Shown: piece by piece, positions 8,935-19,201 of the stretch
Layout: the number at the start of each line of letters is the position of its first letter
Position numbering within the stretch: position 1 is the stretch's first letter
Assembly: GCF_003569005.1 (NCBI RefSeq)
Contig: NZ_BCUR01000002.1
Location: forward strand, 34,491 to 98,490
DNA: 64,000 bases
Origin: Vibrio superstes
GTDB lineage: Bacteria; Pseudomonadota; Gammaproteobacteria; Enterobacterales; Vibrionaceae
Direction: 5' to 3'
The notes under the pieces: model-generated
The model's input: the letters and a program-made list of their open reading frames with translations, nothing else
Database searches by the model: none
What the model was told of the DNA's origin: nothing
Position numbers and translations under genes: made by a program

Positions 8935-9909
8935 TTAAGCCCTTGGGAAAGGGAATGCGGTAATTTCATCAATGTGGGTTTGCTTGCAAGCCAACATGAT
9001 TAGTCTGTCTATGCCTAAAGCAACCCCTGAGCATTGTGGCAGCCCGTGGCGCAATGCCTCAATTAAATGATAGTCAATGGGCTGAGGGGATAACCCCATT
9101 TTGTCGCGCTTTTCGTTGTCTTGTTCAAAGCGGCGCAACTGCTCATCGGCATCATCGAGCTCATGAAAGCCGTTGGCGAGTTCGATGCCCTTAAAGTAGA
9201 CCTCAAAGCGATCGGCAACCCTATGATCATTGGAATTTATCTTCGCCAATGCCGCTTGAGAGGCAGGAAAGTCATAAACAAAGGCCGGTACCTGCTGCCC
9301 TATTTTAGGTTCAACGCCAATGCTAAATAACAGCTGCAGTAGCGTGTCTCTGTCTGTCTCTGGTTCGGCTATATCTGACAGCCCTAGGGTTCCCGCTACG
9401 GCTTTCAATTCATCCATGCTGCCTTGTAAAGGGCATACGTTCAATACATCAACAAAAGCCTGCTGATAGGTCATTCGTTCCGCTTGGTTACAGGACAGAA
9501 CAAGCTGCAAAAGCTGATCCATTTCATTCATCAAGTCATGATGATCAAATCCGACTCGATACCACTCCAACAGCGTAAATTCGGGATTATGGTAACGACC
9601 CGCTTCTTCGTTCCTAAAGGCTTTCGCTATCTGGTAGATACAGCCACTGCCAGAAGCCAATAAGCGTTTCATGTGAAACTCAGGGCTGGTCATAAAAAAC
9701 AGCTTTCTCCCATCCGCATACCCCGGGCCAATAAATTCCGTTTGAAAGGTATGTAAATGAATATCGGTCACAGTGGCATGACTCATAGCCGGAGTGTCCA
9801 CTTCCAATACATTGCGCTCAACAAAAAACTGCCTGATGTGGCCGATGAGCTCTGCTCTTCTTTTCAAAGAAGAGAGGTCTGCAGAAGGCTGCCAGTTGAG
9901 AGTATTCAT
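8935..9909 (-). CDS. epmA: EF-P--(R)-beta-lysine ligase EpmA
   Basis: 324-residue class II lysyl-tRNA-synthetase paralogue (PoxA/GenX/YjeA) that attaches (R)-beta-lysine to Lys34 of elongation factor P. It has the catalytic core of a lysyl synthetase (motif 2 [20 protein letters not shown], motif 3 [12 protein letters not shown]) but lacks the N-terminal anticodon-binding OB domain, as expected. Divergent from frdA, the same arrangement as in E. coli; efp and epmB lie on the far side of the frd operon. Confidence 0.95.
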   Translation of the reverse strand: MNTLNWQPSADLSSLKRRAELIGHIRQFFVERNVLEVDTPAMSHATVTDIHLHTFQTEFIGPGYADGRKLFFMTSPEFHMKRLLASGSGCIYQIAKAFRNEEAGRYHNPEFTLLEWYRVGFDHHDLMNEMDQLLQLVLSCNQAERMTYQQAFVDVLNVCPLQGSMDELKAVAGTLGLSDIAEPETDRDTLLQLLFSIGVEPKIGQQVPAFVYDFPASQAALAKINSNDHRVADRFEVYFKGIELANGFHELDDADEQLRRFEQDNEKRDKMGLSPQPIDYHLIEALRHGLPQCSGVALGIDRLIMLACKQTHIDEITAFPFPRA

Positions 9910-10009
9910 AGAATTTCCTGTGAAATGAATTGAATAAGTTTTTTAGATTCAGATGCTTATTTTGACATGATAATGATCACAGTCCCCGTTCTTTTTAGCT
10001 TTTTTCACC

Positions 10010-10023
10010 TGGATCAGCATCAA
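10010..10023 (+). promoter_or_regulatory. candidate FNR site upstream of frdA
   Basis: TGGAT-CAGC-ATCAA differs from the FNR consensus TTGAT-N4-ATCAA at one base. It lies 117 bp before the frdA start. A possible -10 element, TACAAT, is at 10063-10068, which would put the site near -58. FNR activation of frd under anaerobiosis is established in E. coli; the site here is read from sequence only. Confidence 0.55.
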
Positions 10024-10139
10024 AAAACTAGGTAAATCAATTTTTTCGCAACACGCATCCCATACAATGGAGCGTAGCATTTCTTAAGAAACTTAAAATC
10101 ACGAGCAGGACAACCTGCCTAACACTCTGGAGGATAACT

Positions 10140-11948
10140 GTGAAAATACTACACACAGATATCGCGGTCATCGGCGCAGGGGGTGCCGGTCTTCGAACTG
10201 CTATCGCAGCAGCTGAAGCGAACCCTGATTTGGAAGTTGCTTTAATTTCCAAGGTTTATCCAATGCGCTCGCACACTGTAGCGGCTGAAGGTGGCTCTGC
10301 TGCCGTCGTTAAAGAAGAAGATAGCTTAGACAATCACTTCAACGATACCGTTGGTGGTGGTGACTGGCTTTGCGAACAAGATGTTGTTGAGTTCTTTGTC
10401 GAGAACTCGACGCGCGAAATGATCCAGATGGAACAATGGGGCTGCCCGTGGAGCCGTAAAGAAAACGGCGAAGTAAACGTGCGTCGCTTTGGTGGTATGA
10501 AGGTTGAGCGAACTTGGTTTGCTGCAGATAAAACCGGATTCCACATGCTACATACTCTATTCCAAACCTCAATAAAATATCCGCAAATTAAGCGCTTCGA
10601 TGAGTACTTCGTGGTTGACCTACTTGTCGTTCAAGGTGAGGTTCAAGGCCTAGTTGCTATTCATATGGCTGAAGGTGAACTGGTAACGATTAAGGCTAAA
10701 TCTGTTGTACTCGCAACGGGTGGCGCAGGTCGTGTTTATCATACCAACACTAATGGCGGCATAGTAACAGGTGATGGCATGGCCATGGCATACCGCCACG
10801 GCGTACCACTACGTGATATGGAATTCGTTCAATATCACCCAACAGGTCTTCCTGGTACGGGCATCCTGATGACCGAAGGTTGTCGTGGTGAAGGTGGCAT
10901 CATAGTGAACAAAGATGGCTACCGTTACCTACAAGATTATGGCATGGGCCCGGAGACTCCAGTAGGCCAGCCTAAGAATAAATATATGGAGCTTGGCCCT
11001 CGCGATAAGGTATCGCAAGCATTTTGGCATGAGCAGCAAAAAGGCAACACCATCAAGCACCCATTAGGGGATGTTGTGCATCTTGACCTTCGCCACTTGG
11101 GTGAGGAGTATCTGCAAGAGCGCTTACCGTTTATTTGTGAGCTTTCTAAAGCCTACGTCAACGTAGACCCAGCGAAAGAGCCAATTCCTATCCGTCCTAC
11201 TGTTCACTACACCATGGGGGGTATTGAAACGAACCCTAAATGCGAAACTCGTATCAAGGGTCTATTTGCCGTTGGTGAATGTGCTTCCGTTGGCTTGCAC
11301 GGTGCAAACCGTCTTGGTTCAAACTCACTGGCTGAGTTCGTCGTATTTGGTCGTGTTGCGGGTGAAGAAGCCGTAAAACGTGCGAGCGAATTCCAAGGGT
11401 GGGATGATGATGCTATTGAAGCTCAAGTCGAACTCGTTGAAGCTCGCATCCAAGCGCTAATGACACAAGACGGTGACGAAAACTGGTCAACTATCCGTAC
11501 TGAAATGGGGCATGCAATGGAATCTGGCTGTGGTATTTACCGCAGTGAAGACCTAATGCAAGAAACCATCGACAAGCTTTCTGAGCTAAAAGAACGCTAT
11601 AAAAAAATTAGCATTAAAGATAAAGGCAAGGTATTCAATACTGACCTTCTTTACGCCATTGAAGTAGGCTACGGCCTAGAAGTGGCAGAAGCTATGGCTC
11701 ACTCTGCCTTGCTACGTACAGAGTCTCGTGGTGCCCACCAGCGCCTTGATGAAGGTTGTACTGAGCGAGATGATGAGAACTTCTTAAAGCACTCACTGGC
11801 GTACTACACACCACAGAGTGCACCTAGCATTGACTACAGCTCAGTGACCATTACCAAATCGCAACCAAAAGCTCGCCTGTACGGCGCGGCGGCTGAAGAA
11901 GCTGCTGCGGCTGAGAAAGCAGCGAACAACGCGGAGGAGCAACAGTAA
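10140..11948 (+). CDS. frdA: fumarate reductase flavoprotein subunit
   Basis: 602-residue catalytic subunit that reduces fumarate to succinate in anaerobic respiration. The N-terminal FAD dinucleotide fold is [17 protein letters not shown]; the His for covalent FAD is in [11 protein letters not shown]; the active-site loop is [21 protein letters not shown] and a further conserved segment is [14 protein letters not shown]. The start is GTG at 10140 with TGGAGGA upstream. The C-terminus ends in an Ala/Glu-rich tail. The stop overlaps the frdB ATG by one base (TAATG), indicating translational coupling. Confidence 0.97.
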   Translation: MKILHTDIAVIGAGGAGLRTAIAAAEANPDLEVALISKVYPMRSHTVAAEGGSAAVVKEEDSLDNHFNDTVGGGDWLCEQDVVEFFVENSTREMIQMEQWGCPWSRKENGEVNVRRFGGMKVERTWFAADKTGFHMLHTLFQTSIKYPQIKRFDEYFVVDLLVVQGEVQGLVAIHMAEGELVTIKAKSVVLATGGAGRVYHTNTNGGIVTGDGMAMAYRHGVPLRDMEFVQYHPTGLPGTGILMTEGCRGEGGIIVNKDGYRYLQDYGMGPETPVGQPKNKYMELGPRDKVSQAFWHEQQKGNTIKHPLGDVVHLDLRHLGEEYLQERLPFICELSKAYVNVDPAKEPIPIRPTVHYTMGGIETNPKCETRIKGLFAVGECASVGLHGANRLGSNSLAEFVVFGRVAGEEAVKRASEFQGWDDDAIEAQVELVEARIQALMTQDGDENWSTIRTEMGHAMESGCGIYRSEDLMQETIDKLSELKERYKKISIKDKGKVFNTDLLYAIEVGYGLEVAEAMAHSALLRTESRGAHQRLDEGCTERDDENFLKHSLAYYTPQSAPSIDYSSVTITKSQPKARLYGAAAEEAAAAEKAANNAEEQQ

Positions 11949-12685
11949 TGCCAGCTCGTATTCAGAAAGTAGATGTTCTCCGTTACGACCCTGAGAAAGA
12001 CTCAGAACCGTATTTTCAAACCTTCGAGGTGCCATTTGATGAAACCATGTCAGTGCTTGATGCTCTGGGTTACATCAAAGATCACCTAGATAAAGACCTT
12101 GCTTACCGCTGGTCTTGTCGTATGGCAATCTGCGGCTCATGTGGAATTATGGTTAATCAGGTACCAAAGCTTGCCTGTAAGACCTTTCTGCGTGATTACC
12201 CAGATGGCCTGAAGATTGAGGCACTGGCTAACTTCCCAATCGAAAAAGACTTAATTGTCGATATGACGCCATTCATTGAGCGCCTTGAAGCCATCAAGCC
12301 TTACATCATTGGTAATGACCGTACACCAGAAGACGGCACAAACATTCAAACCCCAGAGCAAATGGCTCGCTACAAGCAATTTGCAGCCTGCATCAACTGC
12401 GGCCTTTGTTACGCAGCGTGTCCTCAGTTTGGTTTGAACCCTGACTTCTTAGGTCCTGCTGCTCTTACCCTCGCTCACCGCTACAACTTAGATAGCCGTG
12501 ACAATGGCAAACAAGAGCGTATGGAATTAATCAATGGTGACAACGGCGCTTGGGGTTGTACTTTCGTAGGTTACTGCTCGGAAGTTTGTCCGAAGAGCGT
12601 TGATCCTGCGGGTGCAGTAAACCAAGGCAAGATTGAATCTTCAAAAGACTTTGTCATCGCCATGTTGAAGCCGGAGGATGTGTAA
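11948..12685 (+). CDS. frdB: fumarate reductase iron-sulfur subunit
   Basis: 245-residue subunit that carries electrons from menaquinol to FrdA. The N-terminal plant-type ferredoxin domain binds [2Fe-2S] through [10 protein letters not shown] and a later Cys. The C-terminal domain binds the [4Fe-4S] and [3Fe-4S] clusters through [12 protein letters not shown] and [17 protein letters not shown]. Overlaps frdA and frdC by one base each. Confidence 0.97.
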   Translation: MPARIQKVDVLRYDPEKDSEPYFQTFEVPFDETMSVLDALGYIKDHLDKDLAYRWSCRMAICGSCGIMVNQVPKLACKTFLRDYPDGLKIEALANFPIEKDLIVDMTPFIERLEAIKPYIIGNDRTPEDGTNIQTPEQMARYKQFAACINCGLCYAACPQFGLNPDFLGPAALTLAHRYNLDSRDNGKQERMELINGDNGAWGCTFVGYCSEVCPKSVDPAGAVNQGKIESSKDFVIAMLKPEDV

Positions 12686-13068
12686 TGAGTAATCGTAAAC
12701 CTTATGTTCGCGAGATGAAGCGCACATGGTGGAAGGATCACTCTTTCTACCGTTTTTACATGCTGCGAGAGGCAACGGTACTGCCTTTGATTCTGTTTAC
12801 CCTGTTCATTACCTTTGGATTGGGTGCCTTGGTTAAAGGTCCAGACGCTTGGGCAACGTGGTTAGAGTTCATGAGCCACCCTATCGTTATTTTAATCAAT
12901 ATCTTAGCGTTAGCCGGCAGTCTATTTCATGCTCATACCTTCTTTAATATGATGCCGCAGGTTATGCCAATGCGCTTCAAGGGTAAGGCGATAGACAAGA
13001 AAACTATCGTACTTGCTCAGTGGGCTGCTGTAGCGTTTATCTCTCTCGTTGTTCTCATCATTGTATAA
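12685..13068 (+). CDS. frdC: fumarate reductase membrane subunit C
   Basis: 127-residue membrane anchor with three hydrophobic helices; together with FrdD it binds menaquinol and holds FrdAB on the inner face of the membrane. The motif [21 protein letters not shown] near the N-terminus is typical of FrdC, as is [16 protein letters not shown]. The ATG overlaps the frdB stop. The frdD ribosome site AAGGAG overlaps its stop codon. Confidence 0.95.
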   Translation: MSNRKPYVREMKRTWWKDHSFYRFYMLREATVLPLILFTLFITFGLGALVKGPDAWATWLEFMSHPIVILINILALAGSLFHAHTFFNMMPQVMPMRFKGKAIDKKTIVLAQWAAVAFISLVVLIIV

Positions 13069-13078
13069 GGAGTCGAAT

Positions 13079-13441
13079 GTGATTAATCGAAACCCTAAAC
13101 GTTCAGACGAACCCGTATGGTGGGGACTGTTTGGTGCCGGTGGCTCATGGTTTGCCATGATCACTCCAGTAACCGTATTTGTTCTGGGCATCTTAGTGCC
13201 ACTAGGCATTATTGATGCTGAAGCAATGAGTTATGAGCGAGTCTCTAGCTTTGTAACTACGATTATTGGCGGCCTATTCGTGATTGGTACTATTGCGTTC
13301 CCTATGTGGCATGCAATGCACCGTCTACACCATGGAATGCACGACCTTAAGCTACACACTGGCGTTGCTGGGAAGGTTGCTGTTTACTTCACTGCAGCCT
13401 TCCTAACTGGACTGGCTATCGTGTTTGTGTTCATGATTTAA
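13079..13441 (+). CDS. frdD: fumarate reductase membrane subunit D
   Basis: 120-residue second membrane anchor with three helices, last gene of the operon. Typical FrdD motifs are [18 protein letters not shown] at the N-terminus and [11 protein letters not shown] in the middle. The start is GTG at 13079, placed 6 nt after AAGGAG (13067-13072); a longer reading from TTG 13049 would run inside frdC and is not supported. Confidence 0.95.
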   Translation: MINRNPKRSDEPVWWGLFGAGGSWFAMITPVTVFVLGILVPLGIIDAEAMSYERVSSFVTTIIGGLFVIGTIAFPMWHAMHRLHHGMHDLKLHTGVAGKVAVYFTAAFLTGLAIVFVFMI

Positions 13442-13457
13442 GAAGACTTAGATAAAC

Positions 13458-13493
13458 AAAAGGCCACTGTTCTATGAACTAGCGGCCTTTTTT
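13458..13493. terminator. terminator between frdD and efp
   Basis: AAAGGCC (13459-13465) pairs with GGCCTTT (13484-13490), with an 18-nt loop and T-rich 3' flank. A/T flanks on both sides allow it to end frd on the plus strand and efp on the minus strand. Confidence 0.8.
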
Positions 13494-13511
13494 ATGCTTT
13501 GTAATCAGTGA

Positions 13512-14078
13512 TTACTTTACACGTCCAACGTATTCGCCAGAGCGTGTATCACATTTAACTACTTCACCAATTTGAATGAATAGAGGTACACGAACCACAG
13601 CACCTGTAGTCAATGTTGCTGGTTTACCACCAGTACCTTGAGTATCACCTTTTAGGCCAGGATCAGTTTCAACAACTTCTAGCTCTACAAAGTTTGGCGG
13701 AGTAACAACGATCGGGTTGCCGTTCCACAAAGTGATCATACAAGTGTTGTTCTCAACCAACCACTTCGCATTCTCGCCAACTGCTTTCACGTCAGCAGCG
13801 ATTTGCTCGAATGTCTCATTGTTCATAAAGTGGTAGAATTCACCGTCCGAATATAGATAATCTAGGTCGATATCCAGAACGTCAGCCAGTTCTACGTTTT
13901 CACCAGACTTAAATGTCTTTTCTAGAACTTTGCCAGACAGTAGTTTACGAACTTTAACACGGTTGAAGGCTTGGCCTTTACCAGGCTTAACGTATTCGTT
14001 TTCTAGGATAGTGCATGGCTCGTTATCGAGCATGAACTTTAAACCGCCCTTGAATTCATTGGTACTTACAGTAGCCAT
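13512..14078 (-). CDS. efp: elongation factor P
   Basis: 188-residue translation factor that relieves ribosome stalling at polyproline. It has the three beta-barrel domains of the family; the modified residue is Lys34 in [10 protein letters not shown]. The modification genes epmA (8935) and epmB (14112) are both close, so a beta-lysylated EF-P is expected. AGAGGA precedes the ATG. Only 33 bp separate its start from the divergent epmB start, so promoters must overlap each other or the coding ends. Confidence 0.97.
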   Translation of the reverse strand: MATVSTNEFKGGLKFMLDNEPCTILENEYVKPGKGQAFNRVKVRKLLSGKVLEKTFKSGENVELADVLDIDLDYLYSDGEFYHFMNNETFEQIAADVKAVGENAKWLVENNTCMITLWNGNPIVVTPPNFVELEVVETDPGLKGDTQGTGGKPATLTTGAVVRVPLFIQIGEVVKCDTRSGEYVGRVK

Positions 14079-14111
14079 TTTTTCCTCTTTAGATTCTTAG
14101 AGTAAGTTTTA

Positions 14112-15134
14112 ATGCCGCATATAATAACCCAAAAAGCCGTATCTGTTGAACAAAACTGGTTACAACAACTGGCGAATGGGATCTCAGATCCAGCTGAACT
14201 GCTCTCAATGCTAGCACTCGACCCTCAACATTATGCTGATGGTTTCGCAGCGCGTAAACTTTTTGCCCAGCGAGTGCCTCTAAGCTTTGTCGAGAGAATG
14301 GAAAAAGGCAATCCCAATGACCCTCTTTTACAGCAAGTATTACCTGTTGTTGAAGAGTTTGCACAGGTGGATGGGTTTTCCACAGATCCGCTTGAAGAAC
14401 AAGATAATCAACAGCCAAGCTTATTGCACAAATACAAAAACCGAGTGTTACTTATTCTAAAGGGAAGTTGCGCTATTAACTGTCGCTACTGCTTTCGCCG
14501 ACACTTTCCCTACTCGAACAACAAAGGTTCTAAGTCCGTCTGGCAACAGAACCTCGACTATATAGCGCAACACCCAGAGATCAATGAAGTGATCTTATCG
14601 GGTGGCGATCCATTAATGGCTAAAGACCACGAGCTAGAGTGGCTTATGCAAGAGATAGAGAAAATAGAACATATTCGCACTCTGCGTATTCACTCTCGCT
14701 TGCCTGTTGTGATTCCCAGCAGAATCACGGACGCATTGTGCACAATGCTCAAAGAAACTCGACTCAACACGGTATTGGTGACTCATATCAATCACCCCAA
14801 TGAGATCAACTCTGAGTTCGCTATTGCTATGGCCAAGTTGAAGCGGAGCAATGTCACCCTACTCAATCAAGGAGTAATGCTGAAAGGGGTCAATGATGAT
14901 GTGTCGATACTGAAGAGCCTGAGCGAACGACTCTTTGGGGTCGGTATTCTGCCCTACTATATGCATGTACTGGACAAGGTGCAGGGCGCGGCACACTTTT
15001 ACATTAGTGATGAGAAAGCAAAAGCATTGGTGGCGAGTTTAATGAAAGAGGTCTCTGGCTATCTAGTGCCGTCACTGACCCGAGAGATTGGCGGTAGAGA
15101 CAGCAAGACCCCTCTTGATCTGCACCTTGAATGA
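14112..15134 (+). CDS. epmB: EF-P beta-lysylation protein EpmB (lysine 2,3-aminomutase family)
   Basis: 340-residue radical-SAM, PLP-dependent enzyme that converts (S)-alpha-lysine to (R)-beta-lysine for EpmA. The radical-SAM cluster motif is CAINCRYC (CxxxCxxC) followed by FRRHFPY; the SAM-binding GGDP is in LSGGDPLMAKD. Shorter than catabolic KamA enzymes, as is usual for EpmB. Divergent from efp. Confidence 0.95.
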   Translation: MPHIITQKAVSVEQNWLQQLANGISDPAELLSMLALDPQHYADGFAARKLFAQRVPLSFVERMEKGNPNDPLLQQVLPVVEEFAQVDGFSTDPLEEQDNQQPSLLHKYKNRVLLILKGSCAINCRYCFRRHFPYSNNKGSKSVWQQNLDYIAQHPEINEVILSGGDPLMAKDHELEWLMQEIEKIEHIRTLRIHSRLPVVIPSRITDALCTMLKETRLNTVLVTHINHPNEINSEFAIAMAKLKRSNVTLLNQGVMLKGVNDDVSILKSLSERLFGVGILPYYMHVLDKVQGAAHFYISDEKAKALVASLMKEVSGYLVPSLTREIGGRDSKTPLDLHLE

Positions 15135-15136
15135 TC

Positions 15137-15173
15137 AAAAAAGCCCTGATGAAACTCATCCATCAGGGCCTTT
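15137..15173. terminator. terminator between epmB and the repeat-protein gene
   Basis: GCCCTGATG (15143-15151) and CATCAGGGC (15161-15169) form a perfect 9-bp stem with a 9-nt loop; six A before and CTTT after. Serves two convergent genes. Confidence 0.8.
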
Positions 15174-15186
15174 AGTGTAATTGTTA

Positions 15187-15750
15187 TTACTTCGCGAAGT
15201 TAACGATTGGGAAACACTTCAAGAAGCCATTGCTCGCACAATTAATAATACCAATCTGCACACCATCAATCTTCTCAGTCATATTGAAGAAGCCTAGCTG
15301 GAAGTTTGAGCTTTCAGAGATACTAGCGAATGCCACATCAGCAACCGTATGTCCGGTTGCATAGTTCACTGCCGCAAGGTTCAAACCTTTGACGTCGTTG
15401 GTGATATTCACTGTACCCGCATTAACGCCGCTTGTATTACCTGTGTTCCAGTTGAAAATACCTAATGATACGCCACTCATTTGCTGATTGACTTTTGAGG
15501 CCCCCAAAAACAAACCAAAGTTAACACCTGTGGTTGTGTCTGTTTCTGATAAACCTAGTAACGGGAAGTCCACGCCTTTAAGCTGTGATACTTTACCGTG
15601 TAATACCGCTAAACGAACACCACCCACCGCATTCGAGTCTGGGGCATTGAAGCCATTTAGTGAAGAAAACATCACCGGAGAACTTTCAGCAAGTGCCACC
15701 GGAGATGCCACTGCTGCTGCCACTGCTAATACTGATAATAGTTTTTTCAT
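15187..15750 (-). CDS. secreted repeat protein, LA_2272-like, function unknown
   Basis: 187-residue protein with a Sec signal peptide (MKKLLSVLAVAAAVASPVALA) followed by a repeat-rich body. Short blocks of the form GVxxGxxN recur about six times: GVNFGLF, GVSLGIFN, GVNAGTVN, GLNLAAVN, FQLGFFN, GVQIGIIN, spaced about 20 residues. This suggests a regular beta structure; a two-Cys tail (CASNGFLKC) ends the protein. I recognise the style of LA_2272-type surface repeat proteins but not a function. The ATG at 15750 is chosen over 15762 because only it leaves room for a ribosome site. Confidence 0.75.
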   Translation of the reverse strand: MKKLLSVLAVAAAVASPVALAESSPVMFSSLNGFNAPDSNAVGGVRLAVLHGKVSQLKGVDFPLLGLSETDTTTGVNFGLFLGASKVNQQMSGVSLGIFNWNTGNTSGVNAGTVNITNDVKGLNLAAVNYATGHTVADVAFASISESSNFQLGFFNMTEKIDGVQIGIINCASNGFLKCFPIVNFAK

Positions 15751-15886
15751 TATAAAATCCATCTCTTATTTTTTCCGACATACACCATGGCGTCAATCCG
15801 CCGAAAGGTGCCACTTCGATAAGCATAAGCCATAAGGGGTAAACAGCAAGAGAACCATAGATATTTTGTATACTTATCATTGTGTT

Positions 15887-15916
15887 AAAAAAAAGCCCCT
15901 GCATTTCTGCAGAGGC
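15887..15916 (-). terminator. ybiT terminator
   Basis: On the minus strand GCCTCTGCA and TGCAGGGGC form a 9-bp stem (one G-U pair) with a 4-nt loop, followed by eight U. Confidence 0.9.
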
Positions 15917-15943
15917 TCATTAAATATGGACCATCAGTTGGCT

Positions 15944-17530
15944 TTATTTGTCACGAGCTTTTAAGAGCTCAGCATAAGTACCACGGAAGTCATTAATCTT
16001 GCCGTCTTTTATCTCAAGGATACGCGTTGCCAAAGAATCAACAAATACACGGTCATGAGAAACGAAGAACAAGGTGCCTTTGTAGTTCTCAAGAGCCAAG
16101 TTCAATGACTCGATTGACTCCATATCCATGTGGTTGGTTGGTTCATCCATAAGTAGAATATTTGGCTTATGCATCATGATCTTGCCCAGAAGCATGCGAC
16201 CTTGTTCACCACCAGAAAGTACCTTAACTGACTTCTTAATGTCGTCTTGGCCAAACAGCATGCGACCAAGGAAGCTACGTACTACCTGCTCATCGTCGCC
16301 TTCTTGACGCCACTGTGCCATCCAATCAAATACTTTAAGGTCTTCCTCAAAGTCATGGGCATGGTCTTGCGCGTAATAGCCAATGTTCGAGTTCTCAGAC
16401 CATTTGTACTCGCCAGAGCGTGGAGCGATTGCACCCGCTAGAGTATTCAATAGTGTGGTTTTACCCACGCCGTTCTCACCGATGATTGCAACGCGCTCAC
16501 CGACTTCAAAGATAGCGTCAAAGTTGCTATACAGGTCTTCTTCAAAGCCTTGAGTCAGGTTTTCTAGAACCAAAGCATTGCGGAATAGCTCTTTAGATTG
16601 CTCAAAACGAATGAATGGGCTCTGACGGCTAGAAGCTTTCACTTCATCCAACTCAATCTTATCGATTTGTTTAGCACGAGAGGTCGCCTGCTTTGCTTTA
16701 GATGCGTTAGCAGAGAAGCGAGATACGAAGGTTTGAAGCTCAGCAATTTGTGCTTTCTTCTTCGCATTGTCAGATAACAGACGTTCACGTGCTTGTGTTG
16801 CCGCCGTCATATACTCATCATAGTTACCTGGGTAAAGGCGCATTTCGCCGTAATCCAGGTCAGCCATATGGGTACATACAGAGTTTAAGAAGTGACGGTC
16901 GTGCGAGATAATGATCATAGTGCAGTTGCGCTGATTAAGCGTCTCTTCCAACCAACGGATAGTATCCATGTCCAAGTTGTTGGTAGGCTCATCAAGAAGC
17001 ATGATATGCGGGTCAGCGAAAAGTACTTGAGCAAGAAGCACACGCAATTTCCAGCCTGGAGCGACTTCGCTCATCAGGCCGAAGTGTTGCTCTTCAGGGA
17101 TGCCAACCGCAAGCAATAATTCGCCCGCTTTGGCTTCTGCCATGTAACCGTCCATTTCCGCGAACTCGACCTCTAGGTCGGCCACTTTCATGCCATCTTC
17201 TTCGCTCATTTCAGCCAATGAGTAGATGCGGTCACGCTCTTGTTTTACTGCCCAAAGCTCTTTGTAGCCCATGATCACTGTATCGATTACAGTAAATTCT
17301 TCATAAGCAAACTGGTCCTGATTTAGCTTAGCTACACGCTCGTTCGGATCGTAACTAACGTTACCACCAGAAGGCTCAAGCTCACCGCTTAAGATCTTCA
17401 TGAACGTGGACTTACCACAACCATTTGCTCCGATCAGACCATAGCGATTACCTTCGCCAAATTTAACCGAGATGTTTTCAAATAGTGGCTTAGCACCAAA
17501 TTGTTGAGTGATATTAGCTGTGGAAATCAA
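15944..17530 (-). CDS. ybiT: ABC-F family ATPase YbiT
   Basis: 528-residue soluble protein with two ABC ATPase domains and no membrane segments, of the ABC-F group that act on ribosomes; it is very close to E. coli YbiT along its length. Walker A motifs are GANGCGKST (about residue 36) and GENGVGKTT (about 350). Walker B motifs are [11 protein letters not shown] and [11 protein letters not shown], and the second signature is LSGGEQGRM. The linker between the domains holds a charged helix ([10 protein letters not shown]). The start is TTG at 17530, supported by AAGGG 7 nt upstream and by alignment with the E. coli N-terminus. Confidence 0.93.
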   Translation of the reverse strand: MISTANITQQFGAKPLFENISVKFGEGNRYGLIGANGCGKSTFMKILSGELEPSGGNVSYDPNERVAKLNQDQFAYEEFTVIDTVIMGYKELWAVKQERDRIYSLAEMSEEDGMKVADLEVEFAEMDGYMAEAKAGELLLAVGIPEEQHFGLMSEVAPGWKLRVLLAQVLFADPHIMLLDEPTNNLDMDTIRWLEETLNQRNCTMIIISHDRHFLNSVCTHMADLDYGEMRLYPGNYDEYMTAATQARERLLSDNAKKKAQIAELQTFVSRFSANASKAKQATSRAKQIDKIELDEVKASSRQSPFIRFEQSKELFRNALVLENLTQGFEEDLYSNFDAIFEVGERVAIIGENGVGKTTLLNTLAGAIAPRSGEYKWSENSNIGYYAQDHAHDFEEDLKVFDWMAQWRQEGDDEQVVRSFLGRMLFGQDDIKKSVKVLSGGEQGRMLLGKIMMHKPNILLMDEPTNHMDMESIESLNLALENYKGTLFFVSHDRVFVDSLATRILEIKDGKINDFRGTYAELLKARDK

Positions 17531-17635
17531 AGCAGGCCCTTATGCATTAAATATTTAACCGCGCAAAGGTACTCGTTTGCGGGAAAAATAGCCAGTAAAG
17601 TTTGACCTAGAGCACACATTTATCAACTGTAGATC

Positions 17636-19075
17636 CTAACTAATGACCAATCGATGCCCTTCTGCCTGAGGTTCAAAATCAATGAAGTGTTCAATGGCCT
17701 CTAATGCATCTTCAGCATAATGAGTCACGTACAATAACTGGCTCAGATTCGTGTTCGCAATTCTGTTCAACACAAACAAAACCAACTTTCGGTTAATGTA
17801 GTCAAGACCTTGATAAGGCTCATCGAGCACTAATAATGCCGGTTGCTTTATCAAAGCTCGACCGATCAGTAGCAAACGCTGCTGCCCATAATCTAGGCTC
17901 TTAAAGCCGATTTTCTCAAACTCACTCATCTCAAGTACTTTGAGCCATTGCTGGGCGACTTGTCTCTGCTTTTTACTCGGCTGCTCATATAGGCCAATGC
18001 TGTCAAAGAATCCAGAAAGCAGAACATCGAGAGCGCTGCAATTGACTCGATACTGCAAGTGCAGTGCCGACGAGACAATACCGATTTGTTTCTTTATATC
18101 CCAAATACTCTCACCTGAGCCTCGCTTCATCCCTAACACAGTGATGTCGTTGCTGTAGCACTGAGGGTGGTCTCCCATGATCAACCCCAGTAAGGTACTC
18201 TTTCCACATCCATTAGGGCCCCGTATTTGCCAGTGCTGACCTATCTTAGCCTGCCAAGTGAAGCCTTTAAAAATAAGGCCATCAAGGTACTCTACCTTAA
18301 CGTTTTTCATGTCCACTAATGGATCTGGCAATGACTGCTGCTGGTGATATGACTCCATCAACTCATATACCCCGCCACTCTTCTGCAGTGAAAGCTTCTT
18401 TATGTGTTGTTTTATCGGATGATTATACCACTCGTATAGGGTCATCGTTTGAGTTAGGGATTGGTGATCGAATAGAGCAACGTGGGTAGTACATGTAGGT
18501 AGTTCATCTTCGCGAGAGGTGATAACAATTAATTGCATCTGCTTCGCACACTCATTGAGTAATTGACTCAACGCGAGTCGGTGCTCAACATCCAAACCTG
18601 AATAGGGTTCATCCAATATCAGAAGTTGCGGCTTGGTCACTAGCGCTCTTGCGAGCATCACACGTCTGGTTTCACCGGTAGACAATTGACGGAACTGACG
18701 TTGCCGCAGTGAGCCTAAATCGGTCTTCTGTATAACCTCTTCCAACTCAGTTTGAGAGCAGCCCATTTCAAGAATAAGCTGTTCTACCGCTGTTCCATAA
18801 TCGATGCTGTCTTGAAAGTCGGTTTCGTCTTTGGCTATCTCTTCTTCAAGCAGGCGTTGTTGTTGTAACAAAGAGACGCAGGCAATGCGCTGTGGGACAT
18901 TGGAAATACTGCTAGAAGTGGGCTGTAGTTCGCCGCTGAGCAGCTGAACAATCAGGGCCGAACACTGACTTTGTGAAGAAAATATCCCCCAGTGTTGCCC
19001 GTGCTCTATGTGCCAGTCGGCTACAAATAGCTCAGCTATGCCTTGTTTGTATTTCAGTTTATCTATGCGCATCAT
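17636..19075 (-). CDS. modF: ModF-like tandem ABC ATPase
   Basis: 479-residue protein with two ABC ATPase domains, matching E. coli ModF, a molybdenum-linked cytoplasmic ATPase of unclear role. The second domain is intact: GPNGCGKST, the ModF-typical RGSGESIWDIKKQIG and SALHLQYRV, and VLDEPYQGLD. The first has a good signature (LSTGETRR) and Walker B (LILDEPYSGLD), but its P-loop reads SSQSQCSA (residues 33-40) where GxxGxGKS is expected, so the ATP-binding Lys is missing. No modABC genes lie nearby. Confidence 0.88.
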   Translation of the reverse strand: MMRIDKLKYKQGIAELFVADWHIEHGQHWGIFSSQSQCSALIVQLLSGELQPTSSSISNVPQRIACVSLLQQQRLLEEEIAKDETDFQDSIDYGTAVEQLILEMGCSQTELEEVIQKTDLGSLRQRQFRQLSTGETRRVMLARALVTKPQLLILDEPYSGLDVEHRLALSQLLNECAKQMQLIVITSREDELPTCTTHVALFDHQSLTQTMTLYEWYNHPIKQHIKKLSLQKSGGVYELMESYHQQQSLPDPLVDMKNVKVEYLDGLIFKGFTWQAKIGQHWQIRGPNGCGKSTLLGLIMGDHPQCYSNDITVLGMKRGSGESIWDIKKQIGIVSSALHLQYRVNCSALDVLLSGFFDSIGLYEQPSKKQRQVAQQWLKVLEMSEFEKIGFKSLDYGQQRLLLIGRALIKQPALLVLDEPYQGLDYINRKLVLFVLNRIANTNLSQLLYVTHYAEDALEAIEHFIDFEPQAEGHRLVIS

Positions 19076-19146
19076 TCGTCCCTAACTGCCTGAATAAAAA
19101 CAGTGTGCAAGAAAAAGCAGTAGATGACTAGCCTGCGCTTAGATAT

Positions 19147-19176
19147 AAAAAAAGCGCCACTCAAAAGAGTGACGCT
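19147..19176 (-). terminator. pullulanase gene terminator
   Basis: On the minus strand AGCGTCACTC and GAGTGGCGCT form a 10-bp stem with one G-U pair and a UUUU loop, followed by seven T. Confidence 0.92.
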
Positions 19177-19201
19177 CTACAAGAAAAACCGTTACTTTGC
19201 G

